64,000 bases of DNA from Thiodiazotropha sp040507225. GTDB taxonomy: Bacteria; Pseudomonadota; Gammaproteobacteria; Chromatiales; Chromatiaceae. A program made the position numbers and the translations under genes. Shown piece after piece: positions 50,546-59,974 of this stretch. The stretch covers positions 744,001 to 808,000 of the forward strand of contig JBEVVG010000002.1 in NCBI GenBank assembly GCA_040507225.1, written 5' to 3'. Numbering within the stretch: the first letter of the stretch is position 1; every line of letters starts with the position of its first letter. The notes below the pieces were generated by a model. The model worked only from the letters and a program-made list of their open reading frames with translations. It searched no databases and was not told where the DNA came from.

Positions 50546-53500
50546 ATGCTTTCATTCCCGAATCGTTCCATGCGCTGTACCGGGTGCTTCGTCCTGGTCT
50601 TGATGTTGCTCTGTTGCGCGGGAAACCTGCGGGCGGAAAACTGGCAGAGCAGCCAAACCCCCGATTCCGTGGTACTGCAGCTGAAATGGAAACATCAGTT
50701 CCAGTTCGCCGGTTATTACGCCGCACTCGAGCAGGGTTACTATCGCGATGAAGGGCTGCAGGTCGAGATTCGCGAACACACCGGTGAGCAGTCTCCCATC
50801 GAACACCTGATGACCGGTGAAGTGAACTTCGCGGTTTCCAGCGCCAATGTGGCCCTGCAGCGGGCCAAGGGCTACCCGGTGGTGGCTCTCGCGGCGATCT
50901 TTCAGCACAGCCCCTATGCCCTGTTGGTCCGGGCCGATTCAGGCATTCGTCACGCCTCTGACCTGGCCGGTCGGCACATCATGCTGGGCACCGGAACACT
51001 GGACAGCGCGTTGCAGGCGATGCTCAAGCGGGGGGGGTTGAAGGATGGAGACTACACCCGGTTACCGAGCAGTTTTGACGCCATGTCTCTGCTGCAGGGT
51101 GAAACCGACGCCTTCAATGCCTACCTGACTGACCAGGGTTTTCTGCTCCAGGAGATGGGTGTCAAACCCTATTTCATCAAACCCCGTGATTACGGTATCG
51201 ATTTCTACGGTGACGTGCTGGTGACCAGGGAACAGGAGATCCAGCAGCATCCGCAACGGGTCGAGCGGTTTTTGCGCGCCAGTCTCAAAGGCTGGACCTA
51301 TGCCCTGGATCATGCACAGGAGATGGTCGACCTGATCCTGCAAAAGTACGATACCCAGGGTATGTCACGGGCGCATCTTCTGTATGAGGCGAAGGCCTCC
51401 CGGGAACTGATCGAACCCTTGCTGGTGGAGATCGGTTACATGAACCCGGACCGCTGGGCGCATATCAAGTCGGTGTTCGTGGAACTGGGACTGCTGGGGC
51501 CCAACAGCGACATCGAGGGGATGATCTACGAGGGACAGGATCCGGTGCCTGCCTGGGTGGTCTGGTCCCTTGAGCATACCATTGTACTGCTGGTGGCGAT
51601 GCTTGCGATGGGTTTGCTGATGCTGGCCTGGATGAACCTGCACATGCGGCGTCAGGTGCGCTTGCGCACCGCAGAGCTGGAACATCAGGAACAGAGTTAC
51701 CGGACCATTTTCAACGCCGCTCCGGAAGGCGTCTGGCTGATCGATACCAACCGACGCACCGTGGATGTGAACAAGCGTCTGCAGGAACTGCTCGGGTTTG
51801 AGCGCGAAGAGATGCTCGGCAAGACACCGATGGATTTCGTGGACGATGAGAATCGCAAGATCTTTCAGGAGCAGACCGCCAAGATCAGCGTGACGGAACG
51901 ACGTAAGTACGACATTGCCCTGCGTCACAAAGATGGTCACAACATCCCCACCCATTTCAGCGCGGTGACCCTGAGGCGCCAGGACCGCAGTGTGGTGGCG
52001 TCGATCGCGTTTGTCGAGGACATCACCGAGCGCAAGCGCCTGGAGGCGGAACTGCGCACCGGCGAGCAGAACCTGCGTCGCCTGATCAACGCCCAGCCTG
52101 CCTGTGTGAGCACCTTTAACAGCTGCGGAAACCTGCTCAGCATCAACCCCAAGGGGCTGGAGATTTTTCAGGCCGATTCGCTGGAGGAGATCGGTGACAT
52201 TTTCATGAGCCATCTGATCGATCCTCCTTATCGCGACGAGTTCGCTCAGTTGAACCGCTCGGTGTTTCAGGGGCACAGCGGACACATGACCTTCAGCGCC
52301 ACCCGCTGCCTGGGAGGCCAGGTCTGGCTTGAGATGCACTCGGTGCCGATCATGGATGCCCAGGGTGAGGTGATCGAACATCTCGGGCTGACCCATGATG
52401 TCACCGACCGGTTACGCATGGAGATGCAGATCCTGGAAGAGCGCGAATTCCTTCAGGCGGTGATCGACAACATCAGCGATTCGGTGATGGTGATCGATCC
52501 GGATATGCGGATCCAGTTGATGAACAAGCGGGTAAAATCGGTGCTGCAGAATTTCGACACCGAGGTCGCCCAGGTGAAACACTTTTTCGACCTGCCCTAC
52601 GTGAGAAAACCCGGCAGCGGGCAGGAACTCCCGCTGTGCCCGGTGCTCGAGGTGCTGGAGACCGGCCGCCAGGCGACAGCAATCATAACGAATCCCGTCT
52701 CATCCGGATCCAACATGCACAACCGGGTCGAAGTGATCGCTTCACCCCTGCTCAACCAGGATGGGAGTATCCGCGGGGTCATCGAGGTGGCCCGCGATAT
52801 CACCGAACACCTGGAACTGCTCGACGAGGTGAAGCAGCAGAAGGATGATCTGCAGCATCTGGCGCATCACGATTCGCTGACCAACCTGCCGAACCGGGTG
52901 CTGTTCCTGCTGCGTCTGAAACAGGCCATCAGCAAGGCCAAGCGCACCGACCGGCAGATGGCGGTGCTGTTCGTCGACCTGGACCGGTTCAAGGAGATCA
53001 ATGACACCCTGGGACATGCGGTGGGCGACCAGGTGCTCAAAGAGGTGGCGCAGCGCTTTCGCAACTGTGTGCGTGAGGAGGATCTTATCGCGCGCCTGGG
53101 TGGTGACGAATTCGTGTTCCTCACCGAGGGGCTGGAGCGGCCCCAGCATGCCGCGGTGATGGCCCAGCAGATCATCCAGTCCCTATCCCTGCCGTTCAGC
53201 ATGGTGAATCAGCAGTTCTTTCTCACCGCGAGTATCGGCATCAGCATCTATCCGCAGGACGGCAAGACCGCAGAAATGCTGTTGCGCAATGCGGATGCAG
53301 CCATGTACAAGGCCAAGGAGGAGGGTAAGAACACCTTCCAGTACTACACCGAGGACATGACCGAACAGGCCTTCGAGCGGATCTTCCTTGAGACCAGCCT
53401 GCGGCGCGCCCTGGAGGCCCGTCAACTGGTCGTCTATTACCAGCCCCAGGTGGAGATGACCCGGGACCGGGTGATCGGGGTCGAGGCGCTGGTGCGCTGG

Positions 53501-54190
53501 GTCAACCCGGAGATGGGGCTGGTGGCGCCCTCCCGGTTCATTCCCCTGGCGGAGGATACCGGGCTGATCGTACCCCTGGGCGAACAGGTGATCCGCATGG
53601 CCTGCGAGCGGATGGTCAAATGGGATGCGCAGGGCATCCGTCCCCGCCACATGTCGATCAACCTGTCGGTGAAACAGGTGGAGCACCGCGGTCTGATCCC
53701 GGTTTTGAAGGGTATCCTGGAGGAGACCGGCTGCCGCCCGGAATGGGTGGAGTTCGAGGTAACCGAGGGCTCCCTGGTGAAAGACCCGGACAAGTCCGGC
53801 TCGGTACTCCAGCAGTTGCGGGATCTGGGCTTCGAACTGGCGATCGACGATTTCGGTACCGGCTATTCCTCTCTCACCTACCTGAAACGTTTCCCCCTCA
53901 CCCGGCTGAAGATCGATCAGTCGTTCATCCGTGATGTTCCGGATGATGCCGATGATATGGCCATCACCCGGGCCATCATCGCCTTGGCGAAAAGTCTCAA
54001 CCTGCGTGTCCTGGCCGAGGGCGTTGAGCAGGAGGAGCAGAAACACTTCCTGGTCCAAGAGGGGTGTCTCGAGGCTCAGGGCTACTATTTCGGTCATCCC
54101 TACACCGAAATCGAGATGACCCGTCTGTTGCAGGACTCGGCGCGCGAGCAAAACAGCGCCCGGGGCGAGTTGCCCAGCCTGAAAATGTGA
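50546..54190 (+). CDS. NMT1/THI5-like sensor, PAS, GGDEF and EAL cyclic-di-GMP protein
   Basis: A 1214-residue inner-membrane signalling protein. A signal peptide is followed by a periplasmic NMT1/THI5-like solute-binding domain (about 38-310, LQLKWKHQFQFAGYYAALEQGYY). A membrane segment lies at about 343-365. Then come PAS domains (about 385-500, 510-625, 635-755). The GGDEF domain has the motif intact at 852-856 and an RxxD inhibitory site five residues before it. The EAL domain (EAL at 980-982; DDFGTGYSS; VEFEVTEGS; LAEGVEQEEQ) keeps its catalytic residues. Both synthesis and hydrolysis of cyclic-di-GMP are possible. The sensor ligand may be a pyrimidine or sulfonate-like molecule (family inference). 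Confidence 0.93.
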   Translation: MLSFPNRSMRCTGCFVLVLMLLCCAGNLRAENWQSSQTPDSVVLQLKWKHQFQFAGYYAALEQGYYRDEGLQVEIREHTGEQSPIEHLMTGEVNFAVSSANVALQRAKGYPVVALAAIFQHSPYALLVRADSGIRHASDLAGRHIMLGTGTLDSALQAMLKRGGLKDGDYTRLPSSFDAMSLLQGETDAFNAYLTDQGFLLQEMGVKPYFIKPRDYGIDFYGDVLVTREQEIQQHPQRVERFLRASLKGWTYALDHAQEMVDLILQKYDTQGMSRAHLLYEAKASRELIEPLLVEIGYMNPDRWAHIKSVFVELGLLGPNSDIEGMIYEGQDPVPAWVVWSLEHTIVLLVAMLAMGLLMLAWMNLHMRRQVRLRTAELEHQEQSYRTIFNAAPEGVWLIDTNRRTVDVNKRLQELLGFEREEMLGKTPMDFVDDENRKIFQEQTAKISVTERRKYDIALRHKDGHNIPTHFSAVTLRRQDRSVVASIAFVEDITERKRLEAELRTGEQNLRRLINAQPACVSTFNSCGNLLSINPKGLEIFQADSLEEIGDIFMSHLIDPPYRDEFAQLNRSVFQGHSGHMTFSATRCLGGQVWLEMHSVPIMDAQGEVIEHLGLTHDVTDRLRMEMQILEEREFLQAVIDNISDSVMVIDPDMRIQLMNKRVKSVLQNFDTEVAQVKHFFDLPYVRKPGSGQELPLCPVLEVLETGRQATAIITNPVSSGSNMHNRVEVIASPLLNQDGSIRGVIEVARDITEHLELLDEVKQQKDDLQHLAHHDSLTNLPNRVLFLLRLKQAISKAKRTDRQMAVLFVDLDRFKEINDTLGHAVGDQVLKEVAQRFRNCVREEDLIARLGGDEFVFLTEGLERPQHAAVMAQQIIQSLSLPFSMVNQQFFLTASIGISIYPQDGKTAEMLLRNADAAMYKAKEEGKNTFQYYTEDMTEQAFERIFLETSLRRALEARQLVVYYQPQVEMTRDRVIGVEALVRWVNPEMGLVAPSRFIPLAEDTGLIVPLGEQVIRMACERMVKWDAQGIRPRHMSINLSVKQVEHRGLIPVLKGILEETGCRPEWVEFEVTEGSLVKDPDKSGSVLQQLRDLGFELAIDDFGTGYSSLTYLKRFPLTRLKIDQSFIRDVPDDADDMAITRAIIALAKSLNLRVLAEGVEQEEQKHFLVQEGCLEAQGYYFGHPYTEIEMTRLLQDSAREQNSARGELPSLKM

Positions 54191-54374
54191 TAGTTTACGG
54201 CTTCGGGCCGATTTCCCCACAACCCCAGCCGCAGGAGGTTCGATACCTGTGGTCATGATGGGTCTGTCGACCCCGGGCAGCGGAAGCCTCCTGCCGGGCA
54301 AACCAAACCGGCCTGTGGCTGTCCTACCCATACGACTGAAGCAGACCAACCCGTCACCCAATACAGACCAATTC

Positions 54375-56102
54375 ATGCCGCAGTTCCTACTCATACTGAT
54401 ATTGCTGTTCGGTGCGCGAGGGGCTTGGGCGCTGAACGTCAGGGTGGAGGTCAACGGCCTGGAGTCGAGACTCAGGGAGAATGTCCTGACCTTTCTTTCA
54501 GTGGAACAGGAGAGGTCCCGTGATACGCTGACTGAGGCGAGGCTGCGGCTGCTGCATGACCGCGCGGAAGAGGAAATCCGTGAGGCCCTGCAGCCTTTTG
54601 GATACTTCAAACCGGAAATTCAGCGCAGCCTGAGCCAGGATGACGAGGGCGTCTTCCTGTTGCGCTATAGCGTGCAGCCGGGACCGCCGGTCGAGTTGCA
54701 CGAGGTGGACTTTCAGGTCATGGGGGAAGGCGCCGGCAACCCGGCGATCGGCGCGGATTTTCCCCTCAAACAGGGCGATGTGCTTGACCAGGGAGTCTAC
54801 GAATCAGCCAAGCAGCGGGTGCTGTCCAGCACCATCGAACGGGGTTATCTGGACGCTCGATACGTGCAACATCAGGTCAGGGTGGATCTGAAAAGCTATC
54901 GGGCATCCATCGTCCTGCACCTGGATACCGGAATGCGTTTCCGTTTCGGTGAAGTGCATTTCAAGCAGGACGCGATGGATCCGGACTTTCTCGCCCGGTA
55001 CGTGACCTTCAAACCGGGAGACCCCTTCAGTCAGGAATCATTGCTCAACCTGCAGGCACAGTTGATTGACAGTGAATACTTCAAACGCGTCGAGGTGTTC
55101 AGCCGTCGCGAAGGCATCGAGAACGACCAGGTGCCCATCGACATCAAACTCGAGCCAAACAAGCGTAATCGTTACCGCATCGGGTTGGGTTACTCCACCG
55201 ATACCGGGCCGCGGGTGAGACTCGACTGGAAAGACCGGCGGATTGGCCGGGAAGGGCATCGCATGCGTACCGAGTTTCTGGTCTCCGAACCGGAAAGTAC
55301 CCTCACCAGTGAGTACATCATTCCCCTCGATCGGCCGACCGTGGACACGGTGCGTTTCGGTGCCTCGCTGGAGCATTTCAATACCGATACCCAACAGGGC
55401 ACCAAGGCGTTGCTCAATGCCACCCATTCGATCAGCCTGGAACGGGGGTGGCGGCGCAGCCTGGGGGTGGAGTATCTCTATGAAGACTACAAGCTGAGCG
55501 ATCAGGAGGACAAGGCGCGCCTGCTCTACCCGTTCATCGATTTACTGCGCATCAAGAGTGACAGGAAGCCGCGTATCCGAAAGGGCAAACGACTGAATTT
55601 TCGTCTTGAAGGCGCCAGTTCCTCGATCATTTCCACCACCAGTTATGCGACGGTCTATGCCAGCGGTCGTTTCATCGAAAGTCTGGGTGAAAGCGATTGG
55701 CGTCTGCTGAGCCGTCTGGAACTGGGTGCCACCTGGACCAAGGATCTGCTCGAGTTGCCACCCAGCAAACGCTTTTTTACCGGTGGCGACAACACCGTGC
55801 GCGGCTTCAAGTATGAATCCCTGGGGCCGAAGAACGCTTCGGAGGAGGTGATCGGCGGCCGTTATCTGGCGGTGGGAGGACTGGAAGTGGATCATCCGCT
55901 GCAGGGTAAATGGAGCGGTGCGGCATTCGTTGATGCGGGTAATGCTTTCGATTCAAAGTACGATTCCACCCCGGCCTATGGCCTGGGTCTGGGACTTCGC
56001 TGGACCTCTCCCGTGGGACCGATCCGCATCGACCTTGCGCGGGGCCTTATGGAGGATGAACGCCACTGGCGTCTGCACGTGATGGTGGGGCCGGAGCTAT
56101 GA
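54375..56102 (+). CDS. tamA: TamA, outer-membrane barrel of the translocation and assembly module
   Basis: A 575-residue Omp85-family protein. A signal peptide (FLLILILLFGARGAWA) is followed by three POTRA-type domains (about 20-265; NVRVEVNGLESRLRENVLTFLSVEQE, VDFQVMGEG, FRFGEVHFKQDAM). A C-terminal 16-strand barrel has FFTGGDNTVRGFKYESLGP, the L6 VRGF motif. TamA works with TamB in insertion of some outer-membrane proteins and lipid homeostasis. I chose the ATG at 54375 because a signal peptide starts there; the frame is open upstream to 54249. It overlaps tamB by 4 bases and follows the GGDEF/EAL gene by 184 bases. Confidence 0.94.
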   Translation: MPQFLLILILLFGARGAWALNVRVEVNGLESRLRENVLTFLSVEQERSRDTLTEARLRLLHDRAEEEIREALQPFGYFKPEIQRSLSQDDEGVFLLRYSVQPGPPVELHEVDFQVMGEGAGNPAIGADFPLKQGDVLDQGVYESAKQRVLSSTIERGYLDARYVQHQVRVDLKSYRASIVLHLDTGMRFRFGEVHFKQDAMDPDFLARYVTFKPGDPFSQESLLNLQAQLIDSEYFKRVEVFSRREGIENDQVPIDIKLEPNKRNRYRIGLGYSTDTGPRVRLDWKDRRIGREGHRMRTEFLVSEPESTLTSEYIIPLDRPTVDTVRFGASLEHFNTDTQQGTKALLNATHSISLERGWRRSLGVEYLYEDYKLSDQEDKARLLYPFIDLLRIKSDRKPRIRKGKRLNFRLEGASSSIISTTSYATVYASGRFIESLGESDWRLLSRLELGATWTKDLLELPPSKRFFTGGDNTVRGFKYESLGPKNASEEVIGGRYLAVGGLEVDHPLQGKWSGAAFVDAGNAFDSKYDSTPAYGLGLGLRWTSPVGPIRIDLARGLMEDERHWRLHVMVGPEL

Positions 56103-59100
56103 CGCGGTTGAAACGCCTGGCCTGGATCTCCTCCGGAGTGTTGCTCGGTCTGCTGCTGAGCCTGGTGTTGCTGCTCGTCTACCTGGGCGCCACCCAGGAC
56201 GGCACCCGACGCCTGTTCGGCTGGGCCCAGGCGTGGCTGCCCGGGGAACTGACCCTGAACACCCTCGAGGGAAGCCTGGTGGGGCCATTGCGCATCCAGG
56301 GTCTGAACTATCACCAGGCGGATGGCCTGCAGGTCGAGAACGGGCTGTTCCAGTTCGACTGGCTGCCGGGGGCGTTGTGGCATGGGGAGTTGAAGATCCT
56401 CGAGCTGACCCTGCAGGACACGGCGGTAACTCTGCCGGAATCCGCCCCTTCGGAGACGGATTCGACGCCCTTCCAGGGGGTGTCACTGCCACTCGTCGTC
56501 AATATCGAAAAGCTGGATATCGGCAACCTGAAGATCCTCACTGATGTCCAGGCCGATCCACTGGTGATCGATCAGCTGACTCTCAGTGCCGCGACACAGC
56601 ACCAGCATGTCTCGCTTCACACCCTGCATCTGAGGGCCTTTTCGGCTCAGGTGGACGTCGATGGAATGCTCGATCTGAGTGAAAACCTGCCCGCCGATCT
56701 CAAACTGGAGTGGCGTTATCAGATGCCGGATGGGCCAGAATTGGCGGGCAGGGGGCGTCTGCAGGGCGACCTGCAACGCTACCAGCTCAGCCAGCAGACC
56801 GACCGGCCGATCGCCGCCCAGCTGGATGCGGAGTTGCGCGAGGTGCTCTCCCAGCCGGCCTGGCGGGCCCGACTGGACTGGAGTTCTCTGGAACTGGAGG
56901 CCTTTGCCTCCGGTTTCCCTGCGGTGGTTCAGGGGCAGATGAGCGCGCAGGGCGATTTCGAACGTTTTCAGCTCGACAGTTCCCTCGATCTGGACGAGCC
57001 GGCCCTGGGGCGTCTGCACAGTGAACTGAGCGCCCAGTTGGATCCCCAGGTCATCAGGGTCGAAGCCCTCAAACTGACGAATCCCGGATCCCTCGAGATA
57101 TTGGCGAAGGGAGACTACCAGGTCTCTGCAGGGAGGTTCTCCGCGACGCTCGATTGGCAGAATCTGGGTTGGCCCCTGGAGGGTGTTCAGGACATCACGA
57201 GTCCCCAGGGCAGTCTCAACCTGAAGGGAACCCCGGATGCATACACTTATGTGGTCGACATGGGGCTGTCACGCGCGGAAATCTCCGGGGTTGCGCTCAG
57301 CGCCAATGGCCAGGGTAGCCTGGAGGGCCTGAGTCTCGACAAACTGCAACTGCAACAGGGGGAGAACAGGCTGCGAGGCAAGGGACGCATGAACTGGTCG
57401 CCTGAACTGGCCTGGTCGCTGAATCTCGAGGGTGAGGGCCTGGATCCGGTGCTGCTGAGTCCGGACTTTCCCGGCAGCATCGACCTCAAGCTGAAGACCC
57501 AGGGAGCACTGGTCGGAGAGGTGCCGCGAGGGGAACTAGAGCTGGAATCCCTGAACGGGAAACTGCGCGGCTACCCGGTCACGGCCCAGGGCAGGCTGAG
57601 TTTTACCGATCGAGTGGTCGAACTGTCCCGCCTGGCGCTGAAATCCGGCAGCAGTCAAATCGAGGCAGGGGGTCGGCTGGGTGAGCAACTGGCCCTGGAC
57701 TGGAAGGTGAATGCCCCCGAGCTGGAGGCGCTATGGCCGGGGCTGCGTGGTCGCCTGGAAGGCGAGGGTGAGTTGAACGGGACCCCGGACGCACCGGCCG
57801 TGAGCATGACCCTGAATGCCCTCGGGGTCGGCTATGCCGGAATCGAGCTGGCCCAACTGGAGGCGCTGCTGGATCTGGACATGTCCGAGGCACAGAAGAT
57901 CGATCTCAGGGTCACAGGGCAGGGCCTGGCTGTCGACGGTCGCGACTGGCAGAGTCTCCAGCTCACGACCCAGGGGAGCCTGCCACGACACCAGCTGGAG
58001 CTGTCTTTGCTGGGTGAATGGGTTCCTCAGCTGAATCTGCAGGCGGATGGGGGACTCGATGCGGATGATCGCTGGCAGGGTGTGTTGCAGACCTTGAACC
58101 TGGAACTGCCCAGGCATGGCGACTGGGCCCTGGAAAAGCCGGTTGATTTCAGCCTCGGCGCACAGGCCCAGACACTGCAGAACCTGTGCCTGGTCCAGCA
58201 ACAGAGCCGGGTCTGCGCCGATTTCGATGCCAGTGCCGAGAGCGGCTGGCAGTCCGATGTCCAGGTGAGTGATTTCGACCTTGAAACCCTGCAACCCCTG
58301 TTGACCCGGGTAACCCGGCTCTCTGGGCGTCTGAATATGGAGGCCAGGGTGAAGGGTGAGGCGTCGGGGCGGATCGCTGCGAATCTCAACGCATCACTTC
58401 CCGAGGGCAGTCTGAGTTTTGATGCCCAGGGTGGGGAGCAGCAGATCGATTTTTCCCGTACCGAAGTGACGGCCAGACTCGACGAGCAGGGCGCTCACGC
58501 CCAGGCTACGCTGCCACTGAAGGACCTCGGCGGGTTCGAAACGGATCTGTCCCTGCCCGGTTTCCATCTGCCTGACGCACCCTGGGAAAGCCAGCTGCTA
58601 GAGGGAAAGATCAAGGGCAGGATCGACAATCTCTCACTGGTTAGCCTGATGTTGCCCAAGCTACAGAACAGCCGCGGGGTTTTGCAGGCTGACTTCGGCC
58701 TGGCGGGCACTCTGGGCAATCCACGCATCCAGGGGGGCGCCCGGTTGGAAGATGGTTCGGCGGATATCCCGGAACTGGGTGTTGCTCTGAGAGAAGTCGC
58801 GCTGAAGATCGAAGCCCCGGAACTGGACCGCCTTCAGGTGACCGGTCAGCTGAACTCGGGCAAGGGGCAATTGCGCCTCAAGGGATCCACCCGCCTGGAT
58901 GCGGCTCAAGGATTTCCTTCGCAGTATGAGATAGAGGGCGAAGACTTCCAGGTGGTGGATATCCCCGAGGCAGAGGTTCAGATTTCGCCGAAATTGACCT
59001 TCAAGCAAACTGCAACCGGGAGCCAGCTGGATGGAAACCTGAATGTTCCATACGCTCGTTTGCGTCCCCGCAGCCTGCCCAAGTCCGCAGTCTCCAACAG

Positions 59101-59845
59101 TTCCGACATGGTGATCAGTGGTGATGATTCGGTCGAGGGATCCTCAAAGGATACCCCGCTGTATGCCCGGGTGCGGATCAGTCTGGGAAAGCGCGTGAGC
59201 TTCGACGGCTTTGGCCTGCGCGGTAACCTGACCGGCAGTCTGCTGGTGATCGATGAACCGGGTCGTCCGGTGATTGGACGGGGGCGTCTGGGTATCGAAA
59301 ACGGGGTCTATCAGGCCTATGGCCAGGACCTGACCATCGAACGGGGTTTTGCCCTGTTCGCCGACAATCCGGTGGATAATCCCGGGCTCGATGTGCGTGC
59401 GGTGCGCGAGGTGAACGACGTCACCGCGGGGATGCGGGTGACCGGCACCTTGAAAAATCCGAAACTCAAACTGTTTTCCACGCCGCCGATGATCGAGAGT
59501 GAAATCCTCGCCTACATCATTACCGGCCGTCCACCGGGTGAGTCCTCCCAGAGTGTGGGAGTGGCCGCCGCCCTCAAGGCGAGCGGCGCCGGCAGCCTGG
59601 CGGAGGAACTGGGTCGCCAGTTCGGTCTCGAGGAGTTGCGGGTGGATACCGGCAGCAGTCTGGATGAGGCTGCCCTGGTGGCGGGCACCTACCTGTCGCC
59701 CCGCCTGTACGTGCAATACATCAGTGAACTTTCGACCGGGGAATCCAAGCTGCGCATGCGCTACGATCTCACCGATCGCTGGCAGGTCGAAGCGGAAACG
59801 GGCAACACCCAGGCGGGGGATTTCTTCTATACCTTCGAGCGCTGA
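56099..59845 (+). CDS. tamB: TamB, inner-membrane-anchored partner of TamA
   Basis: A 1248-residue protein. It has one N-terminal membrane helix (about 8-30, LAWISSGVLLGLLLSLVLLLVYLG), a very long repetitive beta-taco region rich in L-x-L-x-L strands, and a C-terminal TamB/DUF490 domain. That domain has GNLTGSLLVIDEPGRPVIGRGRLGIENGVYQAYGQDL, ILAYIITGRPPGESSQ and YVQYISELSTGESKLRMRYDLTDRWQVE. It spans the periplasm and, with AsmA-type proteins, is thought to guide phospholipids to the outer membrane. Length is near E. coli TamB (1259). It is translationally coupled to tamA. Confidence 0.95.
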   Translation: MTRLKRLAWISSGVLLGLLLSLVLLLVYLGATQDGTRRLFGWAQAWLPGELTLNTLEGSLVGPLRIQGLNYHQADGLQVENGLFQFDWLPGALWHGELKILELTLQDTAVTLPESAPSETDSTPFQGVSLPLVVNIEKLDIGNLKILTDVQADPLVIDQLTLSAATQHQHVSLHTLHLRAFSAQVDVDGMLDLSENLPADLKLEWRYQMPDGPELAGRGRLQGDLQRYQLSQQTDRPIAAQLDAELREVLSQPAWRARLDWSSLELEAFASGFPAVVQGQMSAQGDFERFQLDSSLDLDEPALGRLHSELSAQLDPQVIRVEALKLTNPGSLEILAKGDYQVSAGRFSATLDWQNLGWPLEGVQDITSPQGSLNLKGTPDAYTYVVDMGLSRAEISGVALSANGQGSLEGLSLDKLQLQQGENRLRGKGRMNWSPELAWSLNLEGEGLDPVLLSPDFPGSIDLKLKTQGALVGEVPRGELELESLNGKLRGYPVTAQGRLSFTDRVVELSRLALKSGSSQIEAGGRLGEQLALDWKVNAPELEALWPGLRGRLEGEGELNGTPDAPAVSMTLNALGVGYAGIELAQLEALLDLDMSEAQKIDLRVTGQGLAVDGRDWQSLQLTTQGSLPRHQLELSLLGEWVPQLNLQADGGLDADDRWQGVLQTLNLELPRHGDWALEKPVDFSLGAQAQTLQNLCLVQQQSRVCADFDASAESGWQSDVQVSDFDLETLQPLLTRVTRLSGRLNMEARVKGEASGRIAANLNASLPEGSLSFDAQGGEQQIDFSRTEVTARLDEQGAHAQATLPLKDLGGFETDLSLPGFHLPDAPWESQLLEGKIKGRIDNLSLVSLMLPKLQNSRGVLQADFGLAGTLGNPRIQGGARLEDGSADIPELGVALREVALKIEAPELDRLQVTGQLNSGKGQLRLKGSTRLDAAQGFPSQYEIEGEDFQVVDIPEAEVQISPKLTFKQTATGSQLDGNLNVPYARLRPRSLPKSAVSNSSDMVISGDDSVEGSSKDTPLYARVRISLGKRVSFDGFGLRGNLTGSLLVIDEPGRPVIGRGRLGIENGVYQAYGQDLTIERGFALFADNPVDNPGLDVRAVREVNDVTAGMRVTGTLKNPKLKLFSTPPMIESEILAYIITGRPPGESSQSVGVAAALKASGAGSLAEELGRQFGLEELRVDTGSSLDEAALVAGTYLSPRLYVQYISELSTGESKLRMRYDLTDRWQVEAETGNTQAGDFFYTFER

Positions 59846-59974
59846 GTTGCGCTCACCCGCAGTGCCTCTGCAGCATAGGTTCCGACATGAAAATCGGGTA
59901 CTCTGGCAGCCTGGACAGGAGCAGGCCGTCGGAGCGCCTGTTTCGCGATGCATCGCCACGCCAAGGAGCCAACC

